Positions 16,148 through 24,855 are shown, counted from the stretch's first letter. The stretch: 64,000 nucleotides of DNA from Paenibacillus eucommiae (GCF_017874215.1 NZ_JAGGLB010000013.1:62001-126000); one strand, 5' to 3'. Notes: generated by a model from the sequence alone, not told the origin. A program made the numbers and translations.

Positions 16148-17017
16148 CTATTCCTCATTTCCTTGTATAATACGATCCATCGAGCCCGATACGTTATAAA
16201 TAATCTGATTTGGATAATGAGTGTAGCCAGGAATCATCTCAGCAATGACATAATCGGAATAACCGATCGAACGCAGCTGCTCCATCACTGCCGGATAGTT
16301 CACATCGCCTGCGAGCAAATCGACAAAGCCATGAAGTCCGCCTGCTTGACGTCTGTAATCCTTGAAGTGAACCTTTTTGATCCGCTTGCCAAGAATCTTG
16401 ATCCAGTGCTCCGGATAACCATTCACAACAACGTTGCCCACATCAAAATAGGAGCCTACATATTCGCTATTCGTTTTATCGATAAAGTCCCGCATTTCAA
16501 GTGGGGAAAGCAGAAACTTGTTCCAAACATTCTCAAGTCCAATATTGACGCGATGAGCTTCAGCCACCTTGGACAATTTAGTTACCGCTTCCAATGCGTA
16601 GTCGTAAGCCGTATCATATTCAACAACTTCTGCACCAGGAATAAAATCCACACCTACTGCGCCGGGAATAACAAGAATCGTGTCCACACCCAGAATGGCT
16701 GCAAATTCAATTTGTTTAGTCGTGATGCTGATCGCTTTTTCACGAATTTTCGCATCAGAGCTTGTGAACGCATACTGCCAGTATAATCCGCTTGCCAAGC
16801 TGGACAGCTCTATCCCAATATCGTCTGCTGCTTTTTTGATCGCAACGATTTCACTTTCTTTACTATCCAGGCTTAATTCTCCGGTTTCTGCCAAAGCTAG
16901 CTCAATACCGTCAAAATTAGCTCTCTTCGCGAGTTCCATACATTGTAACACGGATAATTGAGGATTGAACGACCAAATATTAATTCCTTTTTTCACTTCG
17001 TAGTTCACCGCTTTCAT
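16148..17017 (-). CDS. sugar phosphate isomerase/epimerase (AP endonuclease 2-type TIM barrel)
   Basis: A 289-residue TIM-barrel protein. Metal-binding signatures of the family are visible: Glu in GLENVWNKFL, Asp in GSYFDVGNV, His in VHFKDYR and a final Glu in YVIAEMIP. Members isomerise or epimerise sugars and some cleave 3-keto-glycosides. As the first gene of the operon, with the Gfo/Idh oxidoreductase next, it probably works on the oxidised intermediate. The ribosome site is weak. The regulator may be the AraC-type protein at 17850-18737. Confidence 0.83.
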   Translation of the reverse strand: MKAVNYEVKKGINIWSFNPQLSVLQCMELAKRANFDGIELALAETGELSLDSKESEIVAIKKAADDIGIELSSLASGLYWQYAFTSSDAKIREKAISITTKQIEFAAILGVDTILVIPGAVGVDFIPGAEVVEYDTAYDYALEAVTKLSKVAEAHRVNIGLENVWNKFLLSPLEMRDFIDKTNSEYVGSYFDVGNVVVNGYPEHWIKILGKRIKKVHFKDYRRQAGGLHGFVDLLAGDVNYPAVMEQLRSIGYSDYVIAEMIPGYTHYPNQIIYNVSGSMDRIIQGNEE

Positions 17018-17143
17018 GAATTCTGGATAATGATCGGCAGTTCAATGATTAATGATTTGCCAAACTTCATCTCTACAATTATACCTGTTCCACATGTCCC
17101 ACTTCTTTACCAAAAAGAACGTTTTATTTGGCATTTTAACCGC

Positions 17144-17173
17144 TTCTGAGGGAAAGGGATAGTAATGATATGA
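17144..17173 (+). repeat. GGGATAGTGA motif repeat, copy 3
   Basis: Reads TTCTGAGGGAAAGGGATAG followed by TAATGATATGAA, matching the motif at 3068-3102. It lies upstream of the TIM-barrel gene on the opposite strand. Confidence 0.5.
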
Positions 17174-17228
17174 AAAGCATCATGAAAGCACATGAAAATC
17201 TGTGATTACCTATGGGGAGAGCTGGGCC

Positions 17229-17393
17229 CAATGTTGTCAGGTTAACATGAAAGTTGATGTTTAACTTTCCCCAATCCGAAGCGGCCAAATGTAGGCGGAA
17301 AAACAACCACATTTCGCTTGCGCGAGCCGACGCGGCCAATTGTAGGTCGAAAAACAACCACATTGGGCTGGCTTAACCTGACAACATTGGGAC
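17229..17393. mobile_element. 165-bp element with 19-bp inverted ends (MITE-like)
   Basis: CCCAATGTTGTCAGGTTAA (17229-17247) is repeated exactly inverted at 17375-17393. Inside are two 33-bp direct repeats (17281-17313 and 17332-17364; about 3 differences; period 51) containing GCGGCCAA...GAAAAACAACCACATT. The same ends, slightly diverged, bound a 673-bp stretch at 41294-41966. No flanking duplication is apparent and there is no coding sequence, so it may be a non-autonomous element or a structured repeat. Confidence 0.6.
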
Positions 17394-17413
17394 AGGACCT
17401 TCTTCCTCCCAGA

Positions 17414-17640
17414 TAACGATGTTTTTCATCGTTAAAGCAGGCATGTACCTCCAACTTGGCTATTTAGCGATGTTTTTCATCGTTATTGAAGCCATAAGTC
17501 TGCTTTTCGGCCAAGTTCTGAGCTTTTAACGATGTTTTTCATCGTTAAAGCAGGTATGTACCTGCAACTTGGTTATTTAGCGATGTTTTTCATCGTTATT
17601 GTAGCCATAAGCTTGTTTTTCGGCCGAGTTCTGGGCTTTA
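17414..17640. repeat. 113-bp tandem duplication carrying four GATGTTTTTCATC palindromes
   Basis: Two direct copies (starts 17414 and 17527, period 113) each contain two small palindromes of the form TAACGATGTTTTTCATCGTTA or TAGCGATG...CATCGTTA, separated by conserved GCAGG(C/T)ATGTACCT...AACTTGG text. It is related to the composite repeats at 31700, 42203 and 47303 but has a different linker arrangement. Confidence 0.75.
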
Positions 17641-17644
17641 TTGT

Positions 17645-17728
17645 GTGTTGAGGTTCGTGTTGAGGTTCATGTTAAGGTTTGTGTTAAGGTTTGTGTTAAG
17701 ACGCATGTTAAGGTATATGCTGAGGGGG
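17645..17728. repeat. 12-bp tandem repeat, seven units
   Basis: Units GTGTTGAGGTTC, ATGTTAAGGTTT, GTGTTAAGGTTT and variants follow one another without gaps. A frame through it encodes an MLRFVLRF-type peptide, which is an artefact of the repeat. Confidence 0.75.
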
Positions 17729-17810
17729 AAAAGTAAAAAAATCCCTTCACGGCTGACCTCACCCCCCAATTATATCCATAGAAACACAGGATTGGAATAT
17801 CTTATTGTAA

Positions 17811-17851
17811 AAAAGAAGACTATCAGGAAAAAATCCTTTTTGTCTTCTTTT
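17811..17851 (-). terminator. terminator of the AraC regulator gene
   Basis: AAAAGAAGAC pairs with GTCTTCTTTT, with a small GGA...TCC inner hairpin. The stem overlaps the AraC stop codon and ends in a T-run on the minus strand. Confidence 0.65.
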
Positions 17852-18737
17852 AGCTAAGCCTCGATTTGACTGACTTTGCGTATTCGGATGGGTACATATC
17901 GGTAGTTTTTTTGAAATGGCGGGAAAATATATGAATACTTCCGTAATTAAGAATCTTCGAAATTTCTGTTAGGTTGTAGGCTTCTTGTCTGATCAGCTCT
18001 TTGGCCCGCTCAATTTTCAAATCCTTGTAATATTTCATGATGCTCCCACCCTTTTTCTTTTTGAAAAGAGTGCTTACATTCGTCCTGCTCATATTTACAT
18101 GCTTGCAAATCGCATCGAGCGTTAAATTCTGATCCAGATTCTGGTGCAGCAGCTCCGTCATCCGCAGCAGGATGTCATCCTCGCTCCGTTCCCTCGCGAC
18201 TGAAGAGAGCCTGCTCTCGTATTCCAGCATGTCCGGCTTCTTCATAATATGGAGGAGCAGCAGCTCCAAATGAATTTTGATCAGCTGTTCGCTTCCAATG
18301 GGGGCGTCCTTCCGCTTCTGCAAAATATGCATATGCGGGTCGTCCAAAGGGGGAAGAAAGGTGAGCAGCGCCTGCTTCACGATCACGGATAAAATATTTC
18401 TTTCACTGTCCCCCAGGCTGAAAATTTTGTTCTCGAACTGCTTCATCGCTTTGGAATGGCATTCAAAGGACACCACTATCAGATTAGGGCCAATTTTCTT
18501 GTTCGCCCACACACTATGGAACTCGTTCGGCTTATGAAAAATAATGTCCCCCTGCTTCAGATTAAAGCCCTCCGTATTGCACATAACCTCTAATTCCCCT
18601 TTATCCACATAAAGGAACTCCCAGAAATCATGCTTCTCACCGGCGAACACAAAATCCTTGGCAAACTCAAAATAATGAAGGGACATAATGTTTGTAATGG
18701 AGATCTCTTCTTTGAGAGTCAGCTTTTTAAAAACCAC
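17850..18737 (-). CDS. AraC family regulator with cupin sensor domain
   Basis: A 295-residue transcription factor. Residues 1-150 form a cupin-like effector domain (LEVMCNTEGFNLKQGDIIF and HKPNEFHS). The last 100 residues hold two helix-turn-helix units, LDAICKHVNMSRTNVSTLFK and LTEISKILNYGSIHIFSRHFKK, the second matching the AraC signature. It is on the same strand as, and about 830 bases upstream of, the four-gene sugar operon, so activation of that operon by a sugar ligand is the simplest inference. The intervening DNA is full of repeats and a terminator, so the two are separate transcripts. Confidence 0.85.
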   Translation of the reverse strand: MVFKKLTLKEEISITNIMSLHYFEFAKDFVFAGEKHDFWEFLYVDKGELEVMCNTEGFNLKQGDIIFHKPNEFHSVWANKKIGPNLIVVSFECHSKAMKQFENKIFSLGDSERNILSVIVKQALLTFLPPLDDPHMHILQKRKDAPIGSEQLIKIHLELLLLHIMKKPDMLEYESRLSSVARERSEDDILLRMTELLHQNLDQNLTLDAICKHVNMSRTNVSTLFKKKKGGSIMKYYKDLKIERAKELIRQEAYNLTEISKILNYGSIHIFSRHFKKTTDMYPSEYAKSVKSRLS

Positions 18738-18779
18738 GCTCAGGTCCCCCTCAAATCATCTACCCTTTCATTATAAACC

Positions 18780-18890
18780 TTTCTAACTGCTTTTCAAATC
18801 CCTCTTCTCTTCAAAACCCTTAAAAGCCTTAAAATTCTTAAAACCATTAAAATTCTTAAAATCCTCAAACTTCATGCTTCAAATTTCAAA
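18780..18890. repeat. degenerate CTTAAAATTC-type tandem repeat
   Basis: About ten irregular units such as CCTTAAAAG, CCTTAAAATT and CTTAAAACC fill most of the gap between the CDF transporter stop and the AraC start region. Confidence 0.5.
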
Positions 18891-18892
18891 CT

Positions 18893-19783
18893 TTATGCTT
18901 CATTTTCATACCATGGATTAATATGTACAAGCACCTCATCCACGTCGGCATGTGCCCCCATAATTTTGCTTTTGATATCCCTTGCGGCGTCATGCCCCTC
19001 TTGTATCGTCATGGTCCCGGGCATCCCTACCCGCACATCAACCAGGATATAATGGCCATGCTCGCGGGCGCGCAGCCTGTCAATGCGCTTGACCTGCGGT
19101 ACAGCGCGGATCAGCGCTGCGTATTGCTCCATATGCAAAGATCCCACGCTTTTCTCCATGAGGGTATCGAAGGATTCCTTCCCCATCTCGTAAGCAAGCT
19201 TCAGTACAAGAAATGACACCACAATCCCCGCGGCCGGATCACCATAGGACAAGTATGGCATATCATAGTGATCGCCCAGCAGTCCAAGGCCAATCCCTAT
19301 AGATGCTGCAATTGAGGCGTATACGTCAGCCAAATGATCCTTCGCCGTTGCAATCAAGCCCTTGCTGTTGCTTTGCCGTCCGATACGGATCGTATATATG
19401 TATAGCGCCTGCTTCCAGATCAGCGATAAAATAGCTGCCAGAAAAGCAATAATATGCGCCTCCTCAGCCTCTTTAAATAGTGAGAGCACCGCATGGTAGC
19501 CCATATAGATTGCAGCGGCTCCAAGGATGATCGCGACGATAAAGGCCCCCAGCACCTCTGCCTTGCCATGTCCGTATGGATGCTCTTCATCCGCCGGCTT
19601 GGAGGATACACGCATTGAGCTGTAGGCTGTCGCTACAGCAATTACATCGCCAGCATTATGAATCCCGTCGGCAATTAGCACCTGGCTGCGAAAAACGAGG
19701 CCAACGGTGATCTTAATGGCGGTCAGCACGATATTGCTCGCGAGGCTGATCCAGATCGCCATCATGGATGCTGCCTTCTGCAT
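18893..19783 (-). CDS. cation diffusion facilitator (CDF) efflux protein
   Basis: A 296-residue metal/proton antiporter with about six membrane helices and a cytoplasmic C-terminal domain. The family metal site appears as IADGIHNAGD in helix 2 and KDHLADVYAS in helix 5, and the loop motif HPYGHGKAE is present. The C-terminal ferredoxin-like domain starts near MEKSVGSLHMEQ. The Asp/His pattern and lack of a His-rich loop are compatible with Mn, Co/Ni or Zn/Fe export; the metal cannot be fixed. The ATG at 19783 is chosen over an upstream GTG (19792) because GGGAGGTGG lies 5 bases before it. Confidence 0.85.
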   Translation of the reverse strand: MQKAASMMAIWISLASNIVLTAIKITVGLVFRSQVLIADGIHNAGDVIAVATAYSSMRVSSKPADEEHPYGHGKAEVLGAFIVAIILGAAAIYMGYHAVLSLFKEAEEAHIIAFLAAILSLIWKQALYIYTIRIGRQSNSKGLIATAKDHLADVYASIAASIGIGLGLLGDHYDMPYLSYGDPAAGIVVSFLVLKLAYEMGKESFDTLMEKSVGSLHMEQYAALIRAVPQVKRIDRLRAREHGHYILVDVRVGMPGTMTIQEGHDAARDIKSKIMGAHADVDEVLVHINPWYENEA

Positions 19784-19824
19784 AGCATCCACCTCCCTTC
19801 CTTTCTAGGATACCCCTTGAAAGG

Positions 19825-19861
19825 GGAAAAATCCCTCCCGTCAGCGAGCAGCCCCTGACGG
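19825..19861 (-). terminator. terminator of the IclR regulator gene
   Basis: CCGTCAG (19838-19844) pairs with CTGACGG (19855-19861); on the minus strand the stem is followed by GAGGGATTTTT. It lies 22 bases after the IclR stop, separating it from the CDF gene. Confidence 0.6.
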
Positions 19862-19882
19862 AAGAGATCTGTTGAATCAAGC

Positions 19883-20626
19883 CTACTTCAGCATCGTTCC
19901 CATGCGCCGCGCCGCTTCCATGATAAGCGGCCCGTGCTCTTGCATCTTCTCCAGCGTCAGACGGTTCGCTGGACCCGAAACAGCAAGCGCGGCAACGAGC
20001 TTGCCGCCGCGCCCGAGAATCGGTGCGGCCAGCGCAGCCGCGCCGGGCTCGCGCTCTTCGACGCTGGTGGCGTAGCCCAAGCGTCTTGTTTCGCCGAGCT
20101 GCTGCAGGAACGCTTCGCGGCTAAGCCCCGGCGGCCAGTCGGCCGAGGCGTGGAGCAGCTCCTGCACAGCAGGCTCGGCAAAGGCGACGAGCACCTTGCT
20201 CGAGGCGCCGACGTACAGCGGCATTCGCGCCCCCACAGGGGCAACGCGGCGAATGGGCTGGTTGCTCTGTACGGCTTGGATGCGCACGCGCTCCAGGCCG
20301 TCCTGGACGTACAGCGAGATCGTCTCGCCGATCTGATCTCGCAGATGTTCCATGTCAGCAAGCAGAATCTGCCCGGGGTCATCGCTCTGGGAAAGATTGG
20401 CTGACAGCTCCCAGAGACGGTAGCCGAGGCGATACTTCTCCGTACCGGCATCCCGCATGACGAAGCCTTTGCCTTCGAGCGAAGCCAGCAGCCGGTGAAC
20501 CGTACTTTTGTGAAGTCCAACGCGGCCGGAAAGCTCCGTCAAGGTTAAATCCGAGGCATCGGTAAAGCAAAGCAAAATATCCAAAGCACGCTCTACAGAG
20601 CGGACAGTTAGTTTGGAATCGTCCAT
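19883..20626 (-). CDS. IclR family transcriptional regulator
   Basis: A 247-residue repressor or activator. Residues 8-65 form the winged helix (VERALDILLCF, LTLTELSGRVGLHKSTVHRLLASLEGKGFV), and the rest is the IclR effector domain ending in LIMEAARRMGTMLK. Family members sense small carbon metabolites. The local base composition is clearly more GC-rich than the neighbours. Start set at ATG 20626, with GGCGGGTG upstream. A near-perfect palindrome, GGTTTCA-N5-TGAAACC, sits 20 bases before the start and is probably its own operator. No obvious catabolic target lies next to it; the neighbour is an alpha/beta hydrolase. Confidence 0.87.
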   Translation of the reverse strand: MDDSKLTVRSVERALDILLCFTDASDLTLTELSGRVGLHKSTVHRLLASLEGKGFVMRDAGTEKYRLGYRLWELSANLSQSDDPGQILLADMEHLRDQIGETISLYVQDGLERVRIQAVQSNQPIRRVAPVGARMPLYVGASSKVLVAFAEPAVQELLHASADWPPGLSREAFLQQLGETRRLGYATSVEEREPGAAALAAPILGRGGKLVAALAVSGPANRLTLEKMQEHGPLIMEAARRMGTMLK

Positions 20627-20646
20627 AGCTGGCACCCGCCTTCATT

Positions 20647-20665
20647 GGTTTCACTATATGAAACC
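20647..20665. promoter_or_regulatory. IclR-type autoregulatory operator
   Basis: Perfect 7-base arms GGTTTCA and TGAAACC flank CTATA. The site lies immediately upstream of the IclR gene, in line with the GGTTTC/GAAACC-type palindromes bound by many IclR proteins. A lone GGAAACCAAG follows at about 20684. Confidence 0.65.
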
Positions 20666-20770
20666 GAGTATCTTTATTATACTGGAAACCAAGCCCAGTC
20701 GTAAAGATGCCCGATATCCTTTTTCAATATTACAGAACCATTACAGGATTTTAACAATTCCGTACGGTCA

Positions 20771-20799
20771 TTGACTTGTAAGCGGATTCAACATAATAT
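20771..20799 (+). promoter_or_regulatory. sigma-A promoter ahead of the alpha/beta hydrolase
   Basis: TTGACT (20771-20776), 17 bases, TAATAT (20794-20799): a near-consensus promoter. The first gene starts at 21016, so the message would have a leader of about 210 bases. Nothing recognisable as a riboswitch was seen in the leader. Confidence 0.6.
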
Positions 20800-21015
20800 T
20801 TATAACAAGAGGATTTTAAATATCAGTTACATATCAGTATGTGATAGCGTGAATGGTTTCATCTGATATTTCTTGGCAAACGCATACGTCCTTAACTAGA
20901 GGGTAACACTGCTTGTCATTGTCTGAAAATTTTGATAATTATCAACTCATTTCAGGATTCCCCTTCATTCACTTACTCAGCTATTGGCAAGTCTCATCAT
21001 AGGAGGGAACCCCAT

Positions 21016-22035
21016 ATGTCATCCACATCCTTATCGCCGCATCCCCTTAATCCCGCGCCGCTCGAGCAGACGGCAGTACGCGTACTAGGACGTAGAAAGA
21101 AACTGTTAATAACCATTACAAGCTCCGTTGTTTTATTCTGCACAAGCTTGCTGCTGGCCTTTCATGCTTATATAGCCTGGACACTGGCACGGCCGCATAT
21201 TGACCCGCTTCATTCCAATCCCACCTTGGCGGTAGGCCTTCCTTTCGAGGATATCACCTTTCCAAGCCGCAATGAGACCAGTCATTTGAACGGATGGTTC
21301 ATCCCTGGCAACTCGAACAAAACGGTAATTTTCTCTCACGGCTATGGCGGCAATCGGGAAGAGCTTTGGGTACCGATCTACAAGCTGGCCCAGGAGCTTC
21401 ATAAACAAAGCTACAATGTCCTTATGTTCGATTATGGATATGTACAGCCCGGCAATCAAAGAATCGTAACCGGCGGCGTGCAAGAATCCAAAGAGCTTCT
21501 TGGAGCGCTGGATTTCATTAAAAAGAAAATTGAAGGTCCCGTATACATCTGGGGTTTCTCGATGGGAGCAGGAACAGCCCTGCAGGCAGCATTACAGGAT
21601 TCCACGGAAATTGCCGGCATGATTCTGGACAGCACCTTTCTCCTTAATCCCGATACCCTTTACCATAATATGAAACAGCACGTGAACGTCCCGAAATCCC
21701 CTTCCTTACAGCTTGTCCGCTTATTTTTCCCAATTCTTAATGGCGTCAGCCTGACGGAAATTCCTTATCAGAAGGTCACGGATTCCGACTACAACCTGCC
21801 TATCTATTTCATTCACGGCACGGATGATTTCAAAGCTCCCTACGAAATGACCGAAAACATTTACAGCAAGCAAATCCTTAACCCGCGTACCAAGTTGTGG
21901 ATTTTGCCAGCCGCTCAGCATGAGCTGATTTACCACGCAGAACCACAGCTTTATATAGAAAGCACCATGAAGTTTCTCGATGATTTATCTCATCCGTTCA
22001 CTTACGGCCCGCTTATGGCTGAACAGACGTTCTGA
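21016..22035 (+). CDS. membrane-anchored alpha/beta hydrolase
   Basis: A 339-residue serine hydrolase with one N-terminal membrane helix (about 29-53) after a short basic stretch, so the catalytic domain probably faces outside. The nucleophile elbow GFSMGAG puts Ser182 in place; Asp270 or Asp271 (HGTDD) and His302 (AAQHEL) complete the triad; the oxyanion region is FSHGYGGN. This is the pattern of Firmicute YqkD-type esterase/lipase-like proteins of unknown substrate. The ATG at 21016 follows TAGGAGGG; an upstream in-frame start has no ribosome site. Transcribed alone to a terminator. Confidence 0.82.
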   Translation: MSSTSLSPHPLNPAPLEQTAVRVLGRRKKLLITITSSVVLFCTSLLLAFHAYIAWTLARPHIDPLHSNPTLAVGLPFEDITFPSRNETSHLNGWFIPGNSNKTVIFSHGYGGNREELWVPIYKLAQELHKQSYNVLMFDYGYVQPGNQRIVTGGVQESKELLGALDFIKKKIEGPVYIWGFSMGAGTALQAALQDSTEIAGMILDSTFLLNPDTLYHNMKQHVNVPKSPSLQLVRLFFPILNGVSLTEIPYQKVTDSDYNLPIYFIHGTDDFKAPYEMTENIYSKQILNPRTKLWILPAAQHELIYHAEPQLYIESTMKFLDDLSHPFTYGPLMAEQTF

Positions 22036-22074
22036 ACTCTCTAACTAACTTTGGTATTCCCTCCTCCCTATATA

Positions 22075-22110
22075 ATCGCCCCTTTATGTTTACCGGGGGC
22101 GGTATTTTTT
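22075..22110 (+). terminator. terminator of the alpha/beta hydrolase gene
   Basis: ATCGCCCC (22075-22082) pairs with GGGGCGGT near 22097-22104, followed by ATTTTTTT. Confidence 0.7.
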
Positions 22111-22218
22111 TATTCATACATCTTCCAACTCCCCATTACACTGCACATCATCATAACCGTCAACCTCTTCTCATATATGTAGAAAGACATGATTTTTTTG
22201 GGGGAGGAATTTGTAATC

Positions 22219-23478
22219 ATGCTAATGGTCTATGGAGAATTAATGCCGTTAAGACTGTTGGAGGAAATTCGATTTTGGAAAACCCAGGAAAAGGAGCACA
22301 CTGTAGTCATCCGCACCCTGGTCCCCACGCTGGAGCCTCAGTATGTGAAGACGCTGAAAGAGTGGGAAATTATCTTTGAAAAAACAGAAATGGCGGCCCA
22401 GCAATGGATCGAATGGGCCTTGCGCACACAAAAGCCCGCTGACGCCTATCTGCAGCAGCAGTTGCATGTACTCTTGCAATCCTCTAGAGCTCAATCGGAG
22501 GATTTCATTAAGCAGCTTCTGGACATGGAACAAAACAGCAAGCCCATTCAATCCAACCCCACCGTTAAGACGGTGGTCGAACATATCATCCGGGAATCCG
22601 AATACTTCCTGGGAGTTCTTCAGGCACTCAGTGGTTCTACCCCCACTGTTCCTGGCTATGGAGTTCAGGGTTATGCAACTGAGCCAGCAATTGTTCCCGC
22701 ACCAGACTTGGCTGTCAGGGATACAAGAAATGATGCTGATGCTGTAGCCACAGTATCCAACTTCATCAACTTGAATGCCACTGGCGAATCGAGCTGGTCC
22801 GAGATTGCCTACGAGACTTCAGCTGCCATGCAGGAGCCTCCAGCACGCAACCCTGTCCCTATAGGAGGACACAAGCTGCCGCCTCTTCCCTACCCTTATG
22901 AAGCGTTAGAACCGCATATTGATGCGGCTACTATGAAGCTTCATCATGACAAGCATCATCAAAGCTATGTGGATGGGCTTAATAAAGCTGAGAAAATGCT
23001 GGAGAAGGCACGTATTAACGGAGATTATGAGCTTATTAAGCACTGGGAAAGAGAGCTAGCCTTTCATGGAGCGGGGCATTATCTGCATACCATATTTTGG
23101 AATATAATGAGTCCTGCAGGAGGAGGTCCTGCAGTTGGGCCGATTGAACGTGAGATCCGCCATTCATTCGGCAATTTCGAACGCTTTAAGCAGCAATTTT
23201 CTGCCGCAGCAGATAAAGTAGAGGGCGGGGGTTGGACCATTCTCGTATGGAGCCCACGCAGCCACAGGCTTGAAATTCTTCAAGCTGAGAAGCATCAGAA
23301 TCTTTCACAGTGGGATGTCGTCCCCCTTCTGGTACTGGACGTGTGGGAGCATGCTTATTACTTGAAATATAAAAATGAAAGGGCCAAATACATAGAAGCC
23401 TGGTGGAAAGTCGTTAACTGGAAACATGTGAATGAACGGTTCGAGGCCGCTAAACACTTGATGTGGACTCCCTACTAA
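22219..23478 (+). CDS. DUF2935-superoxide dismutase fusion protein
   Basis: A 419-residue cytoplasmic protein with two parts. Residues 10-140 match a DUF2935-type four-helix domain (LLEEIRFWKTQEKEHTVVIR). After an Ala/Pro/Thr-rich linker (140-215), residues 218-419 are an iron/manganese superoxide dismutase. All four metal ligands appear: His242, His290, Asp374 and His378 (DVWEHAYY). B. subtilis SodF has a similar extended layout. It should convert superoxide to peroxide and oxygen. The ATG at 22219 fits GGGGGAGG at 11 bases. A normal-length SOD lies at 30910-31521. Conservation of ligands suggests activity, but metal choice is uncertain. Confidence 0.83.
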   Translation: MLMVYGELMPLRLLEEIRFWKTQEKEHTVVIRTLVPTLEPQYVKTLKEWEIIFEKTEMAAQQWIEWALRTQKPADAYLQQQLHVLLQSSRAQSEDFIKQLLDMEQNSKPIQSNPTVKTVVEHIIRESEYFLGVLQALSGSTPTVPGYGVQGYATEPAIVPAPDLAVRDTRNDADAVATVSNFINLNATGESSWSEIAYETSAAMQEPPARNPVPIGGHKLPPLPYPYEALEPHIDAATMKLHHDKHHQSYVDGLNKAEKMLEKARINGDYELIKHWERELAFHGAGHYLHTIFWNIMSPAGGGPAVGPIEREIRHSFGNFERFKQQFSAAADKVEGGGWTILVWSPRSHRLEILQAEKHQNLSQWDVVPLLVLDVWEHAYYLKYKNERAKYIEAWWKVVNWKHVNERFEAAKHLMWTPY

Positions 23479-23497
23479 TTTCAACTTTCAACGAAAA

Positions 23498-23525
23498 TTG
23501 GGCGTACGAATAGCCCTTTTTTTGT
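23498..23525 (+). terminator. terminator of the SOD fusion gene
   Basis: A short stem around TGGGC and AGCCC is followed by a T-run of eight or more, starting about 20 bases after the stop codon. Confidence 0.5.
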
Positions 23526-23538
23526 TGCTCTATTTCAT

Positions 23539-24855
23539 CTAATCCATCTCGTAAATAGATCCGGATTTGCTGGCAAAGAGCTCCGCATATACCTTCTCTG
23601 CGTAAGCATCGGTCATGCCCGAAATATAGTCCGCAATAAATCGCGGCCAGCTCCAGTGGTGCTTATGGCGCTCGTAGCTGTCCAGCCAATCCGGCGGGAT
23701 AATCCACTGCCCTTTGTCCGGTTCAATGAAGCTGTTCCACAAGCTCTGCACGATAATTTCGCTGCGCTTTTGCAGACGCAGGACACGGAAATCCTTGATC
23801 AAGGTCACCCACGCCAACTTTTTCAAAATTTCCATCGTTCTCAGCAGGTCCCAATCTTCAACGCCGTCTATGACCAGCGTCACCTTTTTCCAATTCTTTC
23901 CGGGATCATCAACAATGCCAAGACTATTGGCAAAACGGCTTACCCAGCGAGCCTTCATCTCTCTGCGGGTTCTCGATTCTTCCCGGTGGCATTCAACAAA
24001 AATCCGCTCCCACTGCTCCAGGTAATCAGCCATAACCTTGCGCACCATAGCCTCGATATCCACTTGTTCCCAACCGAACCGGTGATTGTTAGGGTCATTA
24101 ATAATTTCCAGCACCAGATGGCGAATCATCCTTTGATTTTCGAAAAAGGTCGCGTTCATCTGAATTTTACCCGCCCGTATTCCATCTTCAATGTCATGCG
24201 TAGAATAAGCAATGTCGTCGCATAAATCCATTAACTGAGCTTCGAGAGTAGGGCAGCCTGCCGGCATTTGCCACATAGTGCGCAGCATTTGAATGCTTTC
24301 CCACTCCGAGGCATACACCCCTTTAAGCCTGCCTTCTTCCTCTAACAGGTACGGGTATTTGTTAATGCCCAGCAGCACAGCCGCCGTTAAATCAAGTCCA
24401 CTCTCACTGCCGGCTCTTTTCTCCAGAAACATCAGAATGCGGAAATTCTGGGCGTTGCCTTCATATTTGAGCCCATATTCACTCCACAGAATGTTGTTAA
24501 GCACTTCCTCACCCTTATGACCAAAAGGAGGATGTCCAAAATCGTGGGCTAACGCCGCACATTCCACCACTGTAGGGTCAATCACCAAGCCTGGGTGCTC
24601 CGCTTGCTGCAAGGATGGCATGGTCCTGCCAAACCGCTTGGCTACTTCTCTTGCAATTTGGGCTACCTCCAGGGAGTGGGTAAGTCTTGTCCGGTAATAA
24701 TCTCCGGTACCTGCACCGAACACTTGGGATTTCCCTTGAAGACGGCGAAATGCCGGAGATTGGATCAGCCGCGCATAATCTTTTTCAAACTCATCCCGGT
24801 CTTCGCCAACCTTCGAAGAAGCAGCTTCGCCAGGCCGTATTTTTCTTAGATCCAC
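23539..24855 (-). CDS. dGTPase-like deoxynucleotide triphosphohydrolase (HD family)
   Basis: A 438-residue HD-superfamily enzyme that splits dNTPs, typically dGTP, into nucleoside and triphosphate. The N-terminal FRRLQGKSQVF and YYRTRLTHSLEVAQIARE (His60) and the metal motif AHDFGHPPFGHKGE (His104, Asp105, His108) are typical of dGTPases. A DICDDIAYSTHDIEDG-like segment (here LCDDIAYSTHDIEDG) supplies the remaining Asp. The start is a GTG behind GGTGGAGG. It follows folE on the same strand, 56 bases after it, which links dGTP and GTP use. Some relatives restrict phage by depleting dNTPs; nothing here proves that role. Confidence 0.87.
   Translation of the reverse strand: MDLRKIRPGEAASSKVGEDRDEFEKDYARLIQSPAFRRLQGKSQVFGAGTGDYYRTRLTHSLEVAQIAREVAKRFGRTMPSLQQAEHPGLVIDPTVVECAALAHDFGHPPFGHKGEEVLNNILWSEYGLKYEGNAQNFRILMFLEKRAGSESGLDLTAAVLLGINKYPYLLEEEGRLKGVYASEWESIQMLRTMWQMPAGCPTLEAQLMDLCDDIAYSTHDIEDGIRAGKIQMNATFFENQRMIRHLVLEIINDPNNHRFGWEQVDIEAMVRKVMADYLEQWERIFVECHREESRTRREMKARWVSRFANSLGIVDDPGKNWKKVTLVIDGVEDWDLLRTMEILKKLAWVTLIKDFRVLRLQKRSEIIVQSLWNSFIEPDKGQWIIPPDWLDSYERHKHHWSWPRFIADYISGMTDAYAEKVYAELFASKSGSIYEMD

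Noticed and set aside
17414..17640. CRISPR array
   Set aside because: The repeats are short palindromes in a 113-bp duplication with conserved, not unique, spacers, and no cas genes are present.
17645..17857. Plus-strand frame encoding MLRFVLRF-type peptide
   Set aside because: It is a translation of a 12-bp tandem repeat and has no ribosome site.
19957..20520. Long alternative frames within the IclR gene
   Set aside because: GC-rich third positions keep other frames open; they have no domains, and the IclR frame is clearly the gene.
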